A stretch of DNA of 18,727 nucleotides from Bacteroidota bacterium (GCA_023458535.1 JAEWYW010000022.1:1-18727); one strand, 5' to 3'. Counted from the first letter of the stretch, positions 1 to 6,413 are shown. Numbers and translations: made by a program. Notes: generated by a model not told the origin, from the letters alone.

Positions 1-627
1 TCAGCAGGTAATGCCAATGTTACTGTTGCTGTAGATAAGTTGATTGATAAGTTAAATGTAGAAACACCGCGCGGACAGGTAGTGCTTTCGGAAATTATTG
101 ATATTTTCGATGCTTATGGAATGAATGAGTTTAAAGATAAATACCTGAATTACGCAAAAAACCTTAAATGTACAATCAACGATAGATTGAATATGACCAT
201 CACCTCGAATGCAAATGTTGCATTGGGTGCAACTTTCCCAGATTATAAATTTCAATCTGCGCTGAATACCACGGCAAAATCTATTAAAGATGTAAAAGCC
301 GATAAAAAAATAATAGTCTTTTGGTCTTCAACATGTTCCCATTGCGAAACTGAACTTCCTAAATTATTAAAAGTTTACAACGAACTCAAGACTAAGAATG
401 TTCAAGTAATTGGCTTATCCCTCGATTCTTCAAAAGAAAACTACCTTGCAAAAGCCAACATTTATCCATGGATCAATGATTCTGAGTTAAAAGGTTGGAA
501 TAGCAGTTATGTAGATACCTATAACGTGCACGCTACTCCTAATTATTTTATTTTAGATGCTAACAACAAGATAATCAGTAAACCAGATCATGTGGCTGAT
601 GTTTTAGAGTATTTTAAACTAAAATAA
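1..627 (+). CDS. TlpA/ResA-like thioredoxin-fold disulfide reductase (5' truncated)
   Basis: The reading frame is open from the first base, so the gene starts upstream of the window and 208 residues of its C-terminus are visible. Residues 1-80 are mostly helical with no recognised domain. From about residue 85 there is a thioredoxin fold of the AhpC-TSA/TlpA type: the active-site CxxC is Cys-Ser-His-Cys at visible residues 112-115, preceded by the hydrophobic strand and FWSS. The cis-proline loop is Ala-Thr-Pro at 178-180, followed by NYFILD. TlpA-like proteins of this phylum are usually exported and reduce disulfides in the periplasm; the signal peptide would lie outside the window. The stop at 625-627 is immediately followed by the tRNA promoter, with no clear terminator between them. 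The fold is secure; the substrate is unknown. Confidence 0.88.
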   Translation, partial: SAGNANVTVAVDKLIDKLNVETPRGQVVLSEIIDIFDAYGMNEFKDKYLNYAKNLKCTINDRLNMTITSNANVALGATFPDYKFQSALNTTAKSIKDVKADKKIIVFWSSTCSHCETELPKLLKVYNELKTKNVQVIGLSLDSSKENYLAKANIYPWINDSELKGWNSSYVDTYNVHATPNYFILDANNKIISKPDHVADVLEYFKLK

Positions 628-659
628 TTTGGTGAAAAACTAAATAATATCTATATTTG
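628..659 (+). promoter_or_regulatory. Bacteroidetes-type promoter of the tRNA-Met gene
   Basis: The -33 element TTTG at 628-631 and the -7 element TATATTTG at 652-659 are separated by 20 bases, matching the primary sigma consensus of this phylum (TTTG, about 19-21 bases, TAnnTTTG). Transcription should start near 664, about 8 bases before the mature tRNA. The -33 element lies one base after the thioredoxin stop codon. Confidence 0.85.
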
Positions 660-671
660 CACCACTCTAAC

Positions 672-745
672 GGCGAGGTAGCTCAGATGGTTAGAGCGCA
701 GGATTCATAACCCTGAGGTCACGGGTTCAATTCCCGTCCTCGCTA
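672..745 (+). tRNA. tRNA-Met (anticodon CAT), elongator type
   Basis: A complete cloverleaf can be folded: acceptor 672-678 with 738-744, D arm GCTC/GAGC at 681-697, anticodon stem 699-703 with 711-715, loop TTCATAA at 704-710 with anticodon CAT at 706-708, variable loop AGGTC, T arm ACGGG-TTCAATT-CCCGT at 721-737, and discriminator A745. CCA is not encoded. It lacks the initiator hallmarks: the anticodon stem does not have three consecutive G-C pairs, and position 1-72 is not a C-A mismatch. The first acceptor pair is a G-U wobble, and the last anticodon-stem pair (31-39) is A opposite C. A CAT anticodon could also be modified to lysidine and read as Ile. Elongator Met is favoured from overall resemblance, but the two cannot be separated with certainty by eye. 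Confidence 0.93.
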
Positions 746-747
746 CT

Positions 748-778
748 AAAAAGGACGATTTTTACATCGTCCTTTTTT
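748..778 (+). terminator. Rho-independent terminator of tRNA-Met
   Basis: A perfect 9-bp stem, AAGGACGAT (751-759) with ATCGTCCTT (766-774), and a 6-base loop run into a T-tract to 778. It begins a few bases after the tRNA discriminator, so the tRNA forms a single-gene transcription unit. Confidence 0.9.
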
Positions 779-869
779 ATTTCTGTATTTAATAATATCA
801 ATATTTTTTCGTAATTTGTAAATCACTTATTTTCAAATAAATGTAAAAATTGCACAAAAAATTAAGTTT

Positions 870-1541
870 ATGAAAATAATATTGATATCACTTTTTTTGA
901 CGATGAATATGAATAATTGTCAGACCTCCAATCAACATACAACAGCTAACGAATTTAAAATGGAAAACGAAATCCCACAATTAGTGGAAGGCAATAATAT
1001 AACTAAAGTGGAGGGCCTTTTAAAGGCTGGGGCCGATGTGAACACAACGGATGATAAGAAGCGTTCCTTACTTTTAATAGCTACCAATTACAAACTAACT
1101 GATATGGCGAAAATGTTGGTGAGATATGGTGCAGATGTAAACAAACAGGCGGATAATAAGGACAGTGCATTTCTTTATGCGGGTGCTAGTGGGCAAACAG
1201 AATTGGTGAAGTTGTATTTGGAAAACGGGGCAAGGTTTGATGTTTTTAACCGATACAACGGTACTGCACTTATCCCAGCTTGTGAAAGGGGGCATGTGGA
1301 AACCGTAAGAGTACTGGCACAGACAAAAAATTACCCTATTGATCATGTGAATCGTTTAGGATGGACAGCGCTTATGGAGGCTGTAGTTCTTGGAGATGGA
1401 AGCAAGAAATATCAGGAAATAATACAAATTTTAAAAGATGCAGGAGCGCAATTGGATATTCCAGATAACGATGGTGTAACGCCACTGCAACATGCTAAGA
1501 GAAAAGGTTTTACAGAAATTGTTACTCTTCTTGAAAAATAG
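870..1541 (+). CDS. Ankyrin-repeat protein, probably exported (possible lipoprotein)
   Basis: The protein has 223 residues. The N-terminus (residues 1-17) has a Lys followed by a short hydrophobic run ending at Cys17. The residues before the Cys are Met-Asn-Asn, which does not fit a canonical lipobox, so lipidation is only possible. From about residue 32 to the end there are about six ankyrin repeats of about 33 residues. The clearest carry the GADVN turn (two copies), NGARFDVFN, GTALIPACERGHVETVRVL, GWTALMEAV and DGVTPLQHAKRKGFTEIV. Ankyrin repeats mediate protein-protein contacts; in Pseudomonas a membrane-anchored ankyrin protein, AnkB, works with a periplasmic catalase, but no catalase gene is adjacent here. 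An upstream TTTG is at 815-818 with only a weak -7 match. No obvious terminator follows the stop before the small transcription unit at 1692. Confidence 0.85.
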   Translation: MKIILISLFLTMNMNNCQTSNQHTTANEFKMENEIPQLVEGNNITKVEGLLKAGADVNTTDDKKRSLLLIATNYKLTDMAKMLVRYGADVNKQADNKDSAFLYAGASGQTELVKLYLENGARFDVFNRYNGTALIPACERGHVETVRVLAQTKNYPIDHVNRLGWTALMEAVVLGDGSKKYQEIIQILKDAGAQLDIPDNDGVTPLQHAKRKGFTEIVTLLEK

Positions 1542-1691
1542 GATATTGTTGCTTTTAGATTATTATACTCATGAGGTTGGTGTGGAGTATTGCCTTAATC
1601 AAAATTTATAATTGACAATCAATGGTTTTTTGGGAAGTATAAAGAAGAAATCATAAAGTTTTCATAAAATTAGAAAAATAAGGATTTTGTT

Positions 1692-1722
1692 TTTGTTTTT
1701 CTGAAAACTATTTATATCTTTA
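1692..1722 (+). promoter_or_regulatory. Promoter of a small transcription unit between the ankyrin and DUF3810 genes
   Basis: TTTG at 1692-1695, a 19-base spacer and TATCTTTA at 1715-1722. The only departure from TAnnTTTG is the final base. The next structure downstream is a strong terminator at 1784-1814, and no gene on this strand begins before 6085, so this promoter should drive a transcript of under 100 nt. Confidence 0.6.
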
Positions 1723-1726
1723 CACC

Positions 1727-1814
1727 GCCTTGAATGAGAGAGCATATCAAGGTAATAAATTTTTTTTCATCATTTGTGTTTTTAGAATCGTATCACTGAT
1801 ACGATTCTTTTTTT
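1727..1814 (+). ncRNA. Candidate small RNA or microprotein mRNA, about 88 nt
   Basis: Predicted from a promoter at 1692-1722 and a strong intrinsic terminator at 1784-1814. The 5' end folds as CCTTGA (1728-1733) with TCAAGG (1747-1752) around a 13-base loop. A U-rich linker (1753-1783) follows, then the terminator hairpin. This hairpin, U-rich single strand, terminator order is common in bacterial sRNAs. The same RNA also holds a 21-codon ORF, ATG at 1734 and TGA at 1797-1799, coding for a short peptide with a hydrophobic centre (NFFSSFVFL). It would be almost leaderless, and its stop lies inside the terminator stem. The transcript's last 20 or so bases are complementary to the 3' end of the convergent DUF3810 mRNA. 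Whether it acts as RNA, peptide or neither is unknown. Confidence 0.45.
1784..1814 (+). terminator. Strong intrinsic terminator (plus strand) overlapping the DUF3810 3' end
   Basis: A perfect 12-bp inverted repeat, AGAATCGTATCA (1784-1795) with TGATACGATTCT (1797-1808), is followed by seven T residues on the plus strand (1808-1814). On the minus strand the hairpin is followed by A residues, so it is a poor terminator in that direction. The right half lies inside the last codons of the minus-strand DUF3810 gene, whose Lys-Lys codons form the T-tract. Confidence 0.85.
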
Positions 1815-2866
1815 ATGCGTTCGTACCGCACCAAAAGGTCGATGAAATAAGAGTATGTTATGCTTCCTTCCTGCTGATTAGATCTCAAAAATAAATTATT
1901 GGTCATCGCAAAAAATTCATCCATAAGTCCACTGTGTGCTTTTATAAACTGAAGTTCGTATTTTCTGTCGAGCTTCATTTTTGGAGAAAATTGTTGAAGT
2001 ACACTTTTTACAAACTCAGGATCTTCATTTGCGAGATAATTGAGTAAACTTTTTAAAGTAGAATATTCGGTGCTGTAGCGAAGTTCCAGATTGGCAGAAT
2101 TAATTCCGATAAGATATCCTATAAAATTGGCCTCTTGCTCCCGTGCGTAGCCTAACTGGTGTGAACTTTCGTGAGCGATGGTAAATGGAATATAAGTTGA
2201 GGGTAAATGTCTATTGTATTGAGCTTCGGCCGTAAAGGGATTGTAATAACCCAGAATTCCAGAGAAGCTCATGCCATTGCCATATAAGCTTGCCTTAATA
2301 GAATTGATTTGTGTTGCCTTCTTCGTATTAAGAAATTTGGGAATGTGATTCTGCTGGGAAAGTATTTCTCTTTCTATTTCTTGAAGATTTTTTAAAGTGA
2401 AAATTCCCTTTTTATTCTCAGATACCAACTCTCTTGTAATTTTACACTTTTGAAGGAATTTGATGGTTAGGTTTTTTACTTCTTGTGAGGTGATCTCCTC
2501 TTTTGGAAGTTTGTTGATAATCGGCTCTTGAAAATAGAGCATCCCCCAAAAAATTTGATATAAAAAATAGAATACATTAAAAGTGATGAGTAGCACTCGC
2601 AAAGCATTGTTTCTTTTTGCTTTCCAAAAAAGTGAAATAAAGTAAAATGCAAGTGCAACTCCTAATACAATATAGATAAAGTCACCTAAGGAAAATGGTA
2701 TCCAGGCAAACAAATTTTGATGAAGGTTTTTCTGATTCTCAAAAAATAATTCAAACAAAACTACGGCCCAAGATGATTTCGAGAGCAGATAAAATAAAAC
2801 AAATTGGACAACTAAAATAGTTGCCCAAAATGAATTTTTTCCGAAAGTTTTTTTATTAATGTACAC
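1793..2866 (-). CDS. DUF3810 family membrane protein with zincin (HExxH) motif
   Basis: The protein has 357 residues. Three hydrophobic segments (about 14-38, 56-80, 89-111) anchor the N-terminus; the rest is a soluble domain. That domain contains His-Glu-Ser-Ser-His at 232-236 within TIAHESSHQLGY, followed by Glu245 in EQEAN. This HExxH plus downstream Glu arrangement is typical of gluzincin metallopeptidases, where the two His and the distal Glu hold zinc, so a membrane-bound peptidase is likely; no substrate is known to me. The start is GTG at 2864-2866, overlapping the last codons of the upstream transporter gene by 11 bases, with no alternative ATG until about residue 109. The overlap suggests translational coupling and one mRNA with the transporter. 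The stop codon lies inside a terminator hairpin that serves the opposite strand. Confidence 0.88.
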   Translation of the reverse strand: MYINKKTFGKNSFWATILVVQFVLFYLLSKSSWAVVLFELFFENQKNLHQNLFAWIPFSLGDFIYIVLGVALAFYFISLFWKAKRNNALRVLLITFNVFYFLYQIFWGMLYFQEPIINKLPKEEITSQEVKNLTIKFLQKCKITRELVSENKKGIFTLKNLQEIEREILSQQNHIPKFLNTKKATQINSIKASLYGNGMSFSGILGYYNPFTAEAQYNRHLPSTYIPFTIAHESSHQLGYAREQEANFIGYLIGINSANLELRYSTEYSTLKSLLNYLANEDPEFVKSVLQQFSPKMKLDRKYELQFIKAHSGLMDEFFAMTNNLFLRSNQQEGSITYSYFIDLLVRYERIKKESYQ

Positions 2867-4628
2867 CTTCTGCAGATTCTAAATAATCAACGTCTATATT
2901 CTGTTTAATGAGCGATTGCTTAGCAAGATAAGCAAAAACAGCTATATAAATAAAACATAAAACCGGTATAATATAAGAATTGTGAATTCCGATAATGTCC
3001 GCTAATTTTCCTTGCAGTGGAGGGATAATACCACCTCCTAATATCATCATCACCAAGAACGCTGACCCTTGCGCAGTATATTTTCCTAATCCCGTAATTG
3101 CTAGGGCAAAGATTGAAGGCCACATGATGCTACAAGCCAATCCACCTGCTAAGAAAGCATAAATAGCGATATTTCCAGTTGTTAGTAAGCCGACAACCAT
3201 TGCTACTACACCAAATATACCGAAATACACCAATGTTTTTGCTGGCTTATCACCGCTTAATAAGAATACAATCACTTGTAGTGCTACGCAAACAGCGTAA
3301 TAATAAAGATGTGACATGTCTTTTTGAGCTACTGTATTGACTCCTATAATCACAAGGAATGCAATGAATGGTACTATTATCATGGCAATGAGGTGATTAC
3401 GTTTGCTTAAATTGAATACACTTACCGCACCTGTCCATCTCCCGATCATCAAACTACCCCAGTACATAGAAATATAGGGTGCCAGTTCTGAGGATTGGTG
3501 GTTGCCAAATTCTGGCAGCTTTAAAAGTTCACCAAGATTACTTCCAATGGCCACTTCAACTCCTACATAAGCTAATATAGCAATCATTCCCAATACCAGC
3601 TGAGGATATTTCATAGCGCCCCAACCATCGGGTTTCTTCTTAGCGCTTTGATTTGCATAAATCAAACAAGCTAAAACAACCAACAATACAGCAGACAAAT
3701 AAATCATCCTTGTTTTTTCCAGCGGATGTTTTATGTTTTCTATTTCTGAAGTTTTTGTGGATATTTCAGTTTTATATGTGGCAATATTTACAGACTTGCT
3801 TTCAGTTTCTATCTTATTATTGATTTCAACAATTTCTTTTTCAAGAGATTCAATCTTTAATGCTTCAGGAGAATTGTAGCTGTTAAAAACTGGGATAAAT
3901 AAACCAATCACAAAAATCGTCATCACCACAAGAATGTTTCTTGCTTTCACAGCTTTTTCCATCGGTTCGATGTTTCTACCGGCAGGAATTTTTTTGGAAA
4001 AATAAAATATTCCAGCAGCAATTAAAAACAAGGCACCCACAGCCATATAAAGCAAAATTACTTTGTCCAGTGCCAGATGCTTAATCTCTTCATCGCCCAC
4101 TGTAGCAGTGGTTCCAAACAAAGCAAATCCAACAATGATGGGGCCAATAGATGTTCCGAATGAATTAACACCACCTGTTAAATTAATCCTGCTGGCGCCC
4201 GTTTTAGGATCACCCAACAAAACTGCAAGTGGATTGGCAGCTGTTTGCTGAATTGAAAAACCTAATGCTACCACAAACAATCCCGCAAGCATTCCGTAGT
4301 AAACATTGCTTTTAACCGCTAAAATCATTAACCCAGCCCCCACAGCAGAGAGAAGAAGTCCATAGACAATTGAGTTTTTGAAACCCCATTTGCCAATGAG
4401 ATCGACGCCTTTTAATGTGCTTATGATAAAAAGGATGAGTGCACCAATAAAATATGCAGTATAAAAAGCAAAATCAATCAACTGTGATTGAAATTGATCT
4501 AACGAAAAATAATTTTTGCAAAAAGGGATAAAAATACTGTTCCCAGCAGCGATAAATCCCCAAAAGAAGAATACTAAAACCAGCGTGTATAACGCAGGAT
4601 AGTTAGTAGGTTTTTGACTTGTAGACAT
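2856..4628 (-). CDS. FHS-family (FucP/GluP-like) sugar:proton symporter, major facilitator superfamily, enlarged
   Basis: The protein has 590 residues; FucP-type transporters are usually about 430. Family features include the N-terminal FFFWGFIAAGNSIFIP segment, the GFSIQQTAANPL helix (about 123-134), the conserved RINLTGGVNSFGTSIGP stretch (147-163), YVGVEVAIGSNLGE (354-367) at the start of the second half, and GGGIIPPLQGKLAD near the C-terminus (531-544). These suggest proton-coupled sugar import across the inner membrane; the sugar cannot be read from the sequence. The extra length is mostly a central insert. A helix at about 231-249 and another at about 308-326 enclose a charged, heptad-like segment (about 253-306, rich in Glu, Lys, Ile and Leu), giving about 14 membrane segments instead of 12. 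The gene has its own promoter at 4649-4678 and overlaps the following DUF3810 gene by 11 bases. Confidence 0.88.
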   Translation of the reverse strand: MSTSQKPTNYPALYTLVLVFFFWGFIAAGNSIFIPFCKNYFSLDQFQSQLIDFAFYTAYFIGALILFIISTLKGVDLIGKWGFKNSIVYGLLLSAVGAGLMILAVKSNVYYGMLAGLFVVALGFSIQQTAANPLAVLLGDPKTGASRINLTGGVNSFGTSIGPIIVGFALFGTTATVGDEEIKHLALDKVILLYMAVGALFLIAAGIFYFSKKIPAGRNIEPMEKAVKARNILVVMTIFVIGLFIPVFNSYNSPEALKIESLEKEIVEINNKIETESKSVNIATYKTEISTKTSEIENIKHPLEKTRMIYLSAVLLVVLACLIYANQSAKKKPDGWGAMKYPQLVLGMIAILAYVGVEVAIGSNLGELLKLPEFGNHQSSELAPYISMYWGSLMIGRWTGAVSVFNLSKRNHLIAMIIVPFIAFLVIIGVNTVAQKDMSHLYYYAVCVALQVIVFLLSGDKPAKTLVYFGIFGVVAMVVGLLTTGNIAIYAFLAGGLACSIMWPSIFALAITGLGKYTAQGSAFLVMMILGGGIIPPLQGKLADIIGIHNSYIIPVLCFIYIAVFAYLAKQSLIKQNIDVDYLESAEGVH

Positions 4629-4648
4629 TGATTTTATTTATATTGAAA

Positions 4649-4678
4649 CAAAAATAAATAAAAAATCAACTTATCAAA
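4649..4678 (-). promoter_or_regulatory. Promoter of the transporter-DUF3810 operon (minus strand)
   Basis: Read on the minus strand, TTTG (4678 to 4675), an 18-base spacer and TATTTTTG (4656 to 4649) lie 20 bases before the transporter ATG. It occupies the 59-base gap after the acyltransferase, so the transporter pair can be expressed independently of the two upstream genes, though no terminator separates them. Confidence 0.65.
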
Positions 4679-4687
4679 CGATTACTT

Positions 4688-5416
4688 TTATTTTGCGGAC
4701 TGTTCCAGTGTTTTTTTAATTTCAGAATACGCAATATCTTTCATCTCAGTAAGAGGAATTTTAGGTTGCAAAATATCTAATAAATAGACCTGCGTTTTTC
4801 CTGGTCTGCCTTTGCTGCTATCAAAAGGAAACAATTCTTTAAGTCCAGAAATAGCGTACACAGCCATTGGAAAATGGTGTTTAGTCGAAAGAATAAATGC
4901 CCCATCTTTAAACGAATCCAAAATAATCGAGGTGTCATCTGGAACACCCCCTTCAGGAAAAATAACTATACTGTTTCCTTCCTCCATCTTTTCAGCGCAC
5001 CTTCTATAAACGTCAGCTCGGCTGCGCGGACTGCTTCTGTCAACCATCACACAAACCCTTTTGTAAATGGTGCCAAATATTGGGATTTTTACCAGTTCTT
5101 TTTTTCCTACAAAACATAAAGGATGATCCGGAACTAAAATGCACATCAGCATAATATCCATGATAGAAGTATGATTCGAAATGAAAACGTATTGCTGGTT
5201 TTTATCTAATTTTTTTCCGGAGAGATTTTTTAAATCATATCTGAAACCCATTCCGTAATAAATACCATATGCCCACATTCTGATGAACTGATAAGCATAT
5301 TTGTAATGTTTGCTGTTGAATGAGAGCAGATAAACGGGAATACCGAAAATAATGGTGAGAATTGTTGCTAAAATAATAAGCCAGAATCTCCATAAATAAT
5401 TTAAAATTTTCGACAT
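4688..5416 (-). CDS. 1-acyl-sn-glycerol-3-phosphate acyltransferase (PlsC/AGPAT family)
   Basis: Numbered from the preferred ATG at 5414-5416, the protein has 242 residues. An N-terminal hydrophobic segment (about 10-32) is a membrane anchor. The acyltransferase hallmark NHxSxxD appears as NHTSIMD, with His82 and Asp87 as the catalytic pair; FVGKKEL follows, then the glycerophosphate-binding FPEGG at about 153-157. Expected reaction: transfer of an acyl chain to the sn-2 position of lysophosphatidic acid at the inner membrane in phospholipid synthesis. A related role, such as acylating an ornithine lipid or another lyso-lipid, is also compatible. An upstream TTG (5422) that overlaps the gtrA-like stop is an alternative start adding two residues; ATG is more likely. 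It lies 2 bases after the gtrA-like stop, so the pair is almost certainly co-transcribed. Confidence 0.88.
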   Translation of the reverse strand: MSKILNYLWRFWLIILATILTIIFGIPVYLLSFNSKHYKYAYQFIRMWAYGIYYGMGFRYDLKNLSGKKLDKNQQYVFISNHTSIMDIMLMCILVPDHPLCFVGKKELVKIPIFGTIYKRVCVMVDRSSPRSRADVYRRCAEKMEEGNSIVIFPEGGVPDDTSIILDSFKDGAFILSTKHHFPMAVYAISGLKELFPFDSSKGRPGKTQVYLLDILQPKIPLTEMKDIAYSEIKKTLEQSAK

Positions 5417-5418
5417 AA

Positions 5419-5877
5419 TCAACCGTTAAAAATAAACTTCTTTTTTACTGTGTAATTCAATACTGATACCAAAATAATCGCTGAAATTTTACTAATCATC
5501 TCCGAACTTAGGGTAAAAAAGCCAAGATTGAAATTGTCCTTAAAAATAAAACTGTAAAATACCTGAAAAAATGTTAAGCTTAAAAGGGTCGAGATGAAAG
5601 AAACCAACATAAAGTACGCAAACTCTTTTCTTTTAGAATGCTTTCCGCGTTCAAAAACAAACCAAATGCTCAGAAAATAATTGGTGATTATTCCGCAGGT
5701 AGTTGAAAAAATATTGCTTAACGGAAAATGTATTCCATGAAAATTATATTCATTGGCAAAAATTTTTGGAATGTTGATGCTGAAAATTTTAAAACTTCCT
5801 ATCTCAACAACTGCGCTGAGTCCGCCGGCTATAATAAAAAACAGAATTTGCTTGTGGCGCAGTAGATGTTGCTTCAT
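5419..5877 (-). CDS. GtrA-like membrane protein
   Basis: The protein has 152 residues with four hydrophobic segments (about 9-28, 55-75, 86-110, 126-142). Family signatures are present: the N-terminal IAGGLSAVVEIGSF, NYFLSIWFVF after the second segment, and the C-terminal LNYTVKKKFIF. GtrA-like proteins are thought to help move or present polyprenyl-phosphate-linked sugars across the inner membrane for O-antigen, arabinogalactan or teichoic acid modification. The usual glycosyltransferase partner (GtrB-like) is absent here; the next gene, 2 bases downstream, is a lipid acyltransferase, which suggests an envelope lipid or glycolipid role. The ATG at 5875-5877 has a good -7 element 18 bases upstream on the minus strand. 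Confidence 0.85.
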   Translation of the reverse strand: MKQHLLRHKQILFFIIAGGLSAVVEIGSFKIFSINIPKIFANEYNFHGIHFPLSNIFSTTCGIITNYFLSIWFVFERGKHSKRKEFAYFMLVSFISTLLSLTFFQVFYSFIFKDNFNLGFFTLSSEMISKISAIILVSVLNYTVKKKFIFNG

Positions 5878-5894
5878 AATATTTTACTGATATG

Positions 5895-5902
5895 CAAATT
5901 TA
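5895..5902 (-). promoter_or_regulatory. -7 promoter element of the gtrA-like/acyltransferase operon (minus strand)
   Basis: The minus strand reads TAAATTTG followed by CA, a full match to TAnnTTTG, 17 bases before the ATG. The -33 position holds a T-rich stretch without a perfect TTTG, so only the -7 element is called. Confidence 0.5.
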
Positions 5903-6084
5903 TAACTATATGTTAAACCTTAAAAAAAGATGTTAATTTATTTTTTTGAATTTAATTTTTTTATAATTTAGTTTATGAAATCACAAGTTTACTGCTGAAA
6001 ATGAATGTATTAAAAATGCTCTAATAGAGGTGTATTTTCTCTAAAAGTGGGCGAAGTTCAACACCAAATCATTGACTAGATATT
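5903..6084. other. AT-rich divergent intergenic region
   Basis: This separates the minus-strand gtrA-like operon from the plus-strand small-protein gene. It is T/A-rich (5925-5975) and contains an 11-base palindrome, CTCTAATAGAG (6019-6029). I could not find a convincing plus-strand promoter with proper spacing for the gene at 6085, and the longest plus-strand start here opens only 7-8 codons. Confidence 0.5.
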
Positions 6085-6351
6085 ATGAAACGTCAAAACA
6101 AGTACAGAAAATTTCAATTACAAGAAAAGAAAATTGAAAAGTTAGAAAAACAGAGTGACCGCTTTAAGAGAATTTATTCGGAATATGAACTTATGTCTGA
6201 TGAACTTTGGAATTTAGAAAATACCCAAACCGATTCTATCCCAGATGATTTCATAAATGCCATGCAGCTGCAAACAAACTATTTAGAAGATGAGATTGAA
6301 GACTGGCTGATGCAATACAATGAAAACTATTCCACAGAAGAAGAAAGCTAA
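6085..6351 (+). CDS. Small charged coiled-coil hypothetical protein
   Basis: The protein has 88 residues, all charged and helical in character. Residues 1-35 are Lys/Arg/Gln/Glu-rich with heptad spacing (KYRKFQLQEKKIEKLEKQ), giving a basic coiled-coil N-terminus. The C-terminal half is acidic (LEDEIEDWLMQYNENY, ending in EEES). There is no signal peptide, membrane segment, Cys or catalytic motif. Real coding is supported by the ATG, the sustained amphipathic pattern and a position between two regulatory gaps on the same strand as its neighbours. I do not recognise the family; it looks like a short conserved hypothetical of flavobacteria. It ends 62 bases before the sugar-kinase-like gene. Confidence 0.72.
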   Translation: MKRQNKYRKFQLQEKKIEKLEKQSDRFKRIYSEYELMSDELWNLENTQTDSIPDDFINAMQLQTNYLEDEIEDWLMQYNENYSTEEES

Positions 6352-6367
6352 TCTCTAAAATGGCAAG

Positions 6368-6381
6368 TTCTTAATTAAGAA
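6368..6381. other. 14-bp perfect palindrome between small-protein and kinase genes
   Basis: TTCTTAATTAAGAA is fully self-complementary and lies 33 bases before the kinase start. A near -7 element TAATTTAG (6387-6394) follows directly. It may be an operator, or only AT-rich chance. Confidence 0.3.
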
Positions 6382-6413
6382 ATCCTTAATTTAGCATTCT
6401 TAAATTTTTTTCT

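Noticed and set aside
803..853. Possible promoter of the ankyrin gene (TTTG at 815-818)
   Set aside because: The -7 candidate (TAAAAATTG) deviates from TAnnTTTG and its spacing is off; not called as a feature.
6019..6034. CTCTAATAGAG palindrome with nearby half-sites
   Set aside because: Short and AT-rich, not placed against a recognisable promoter; mentioned only in the intergenic entry.
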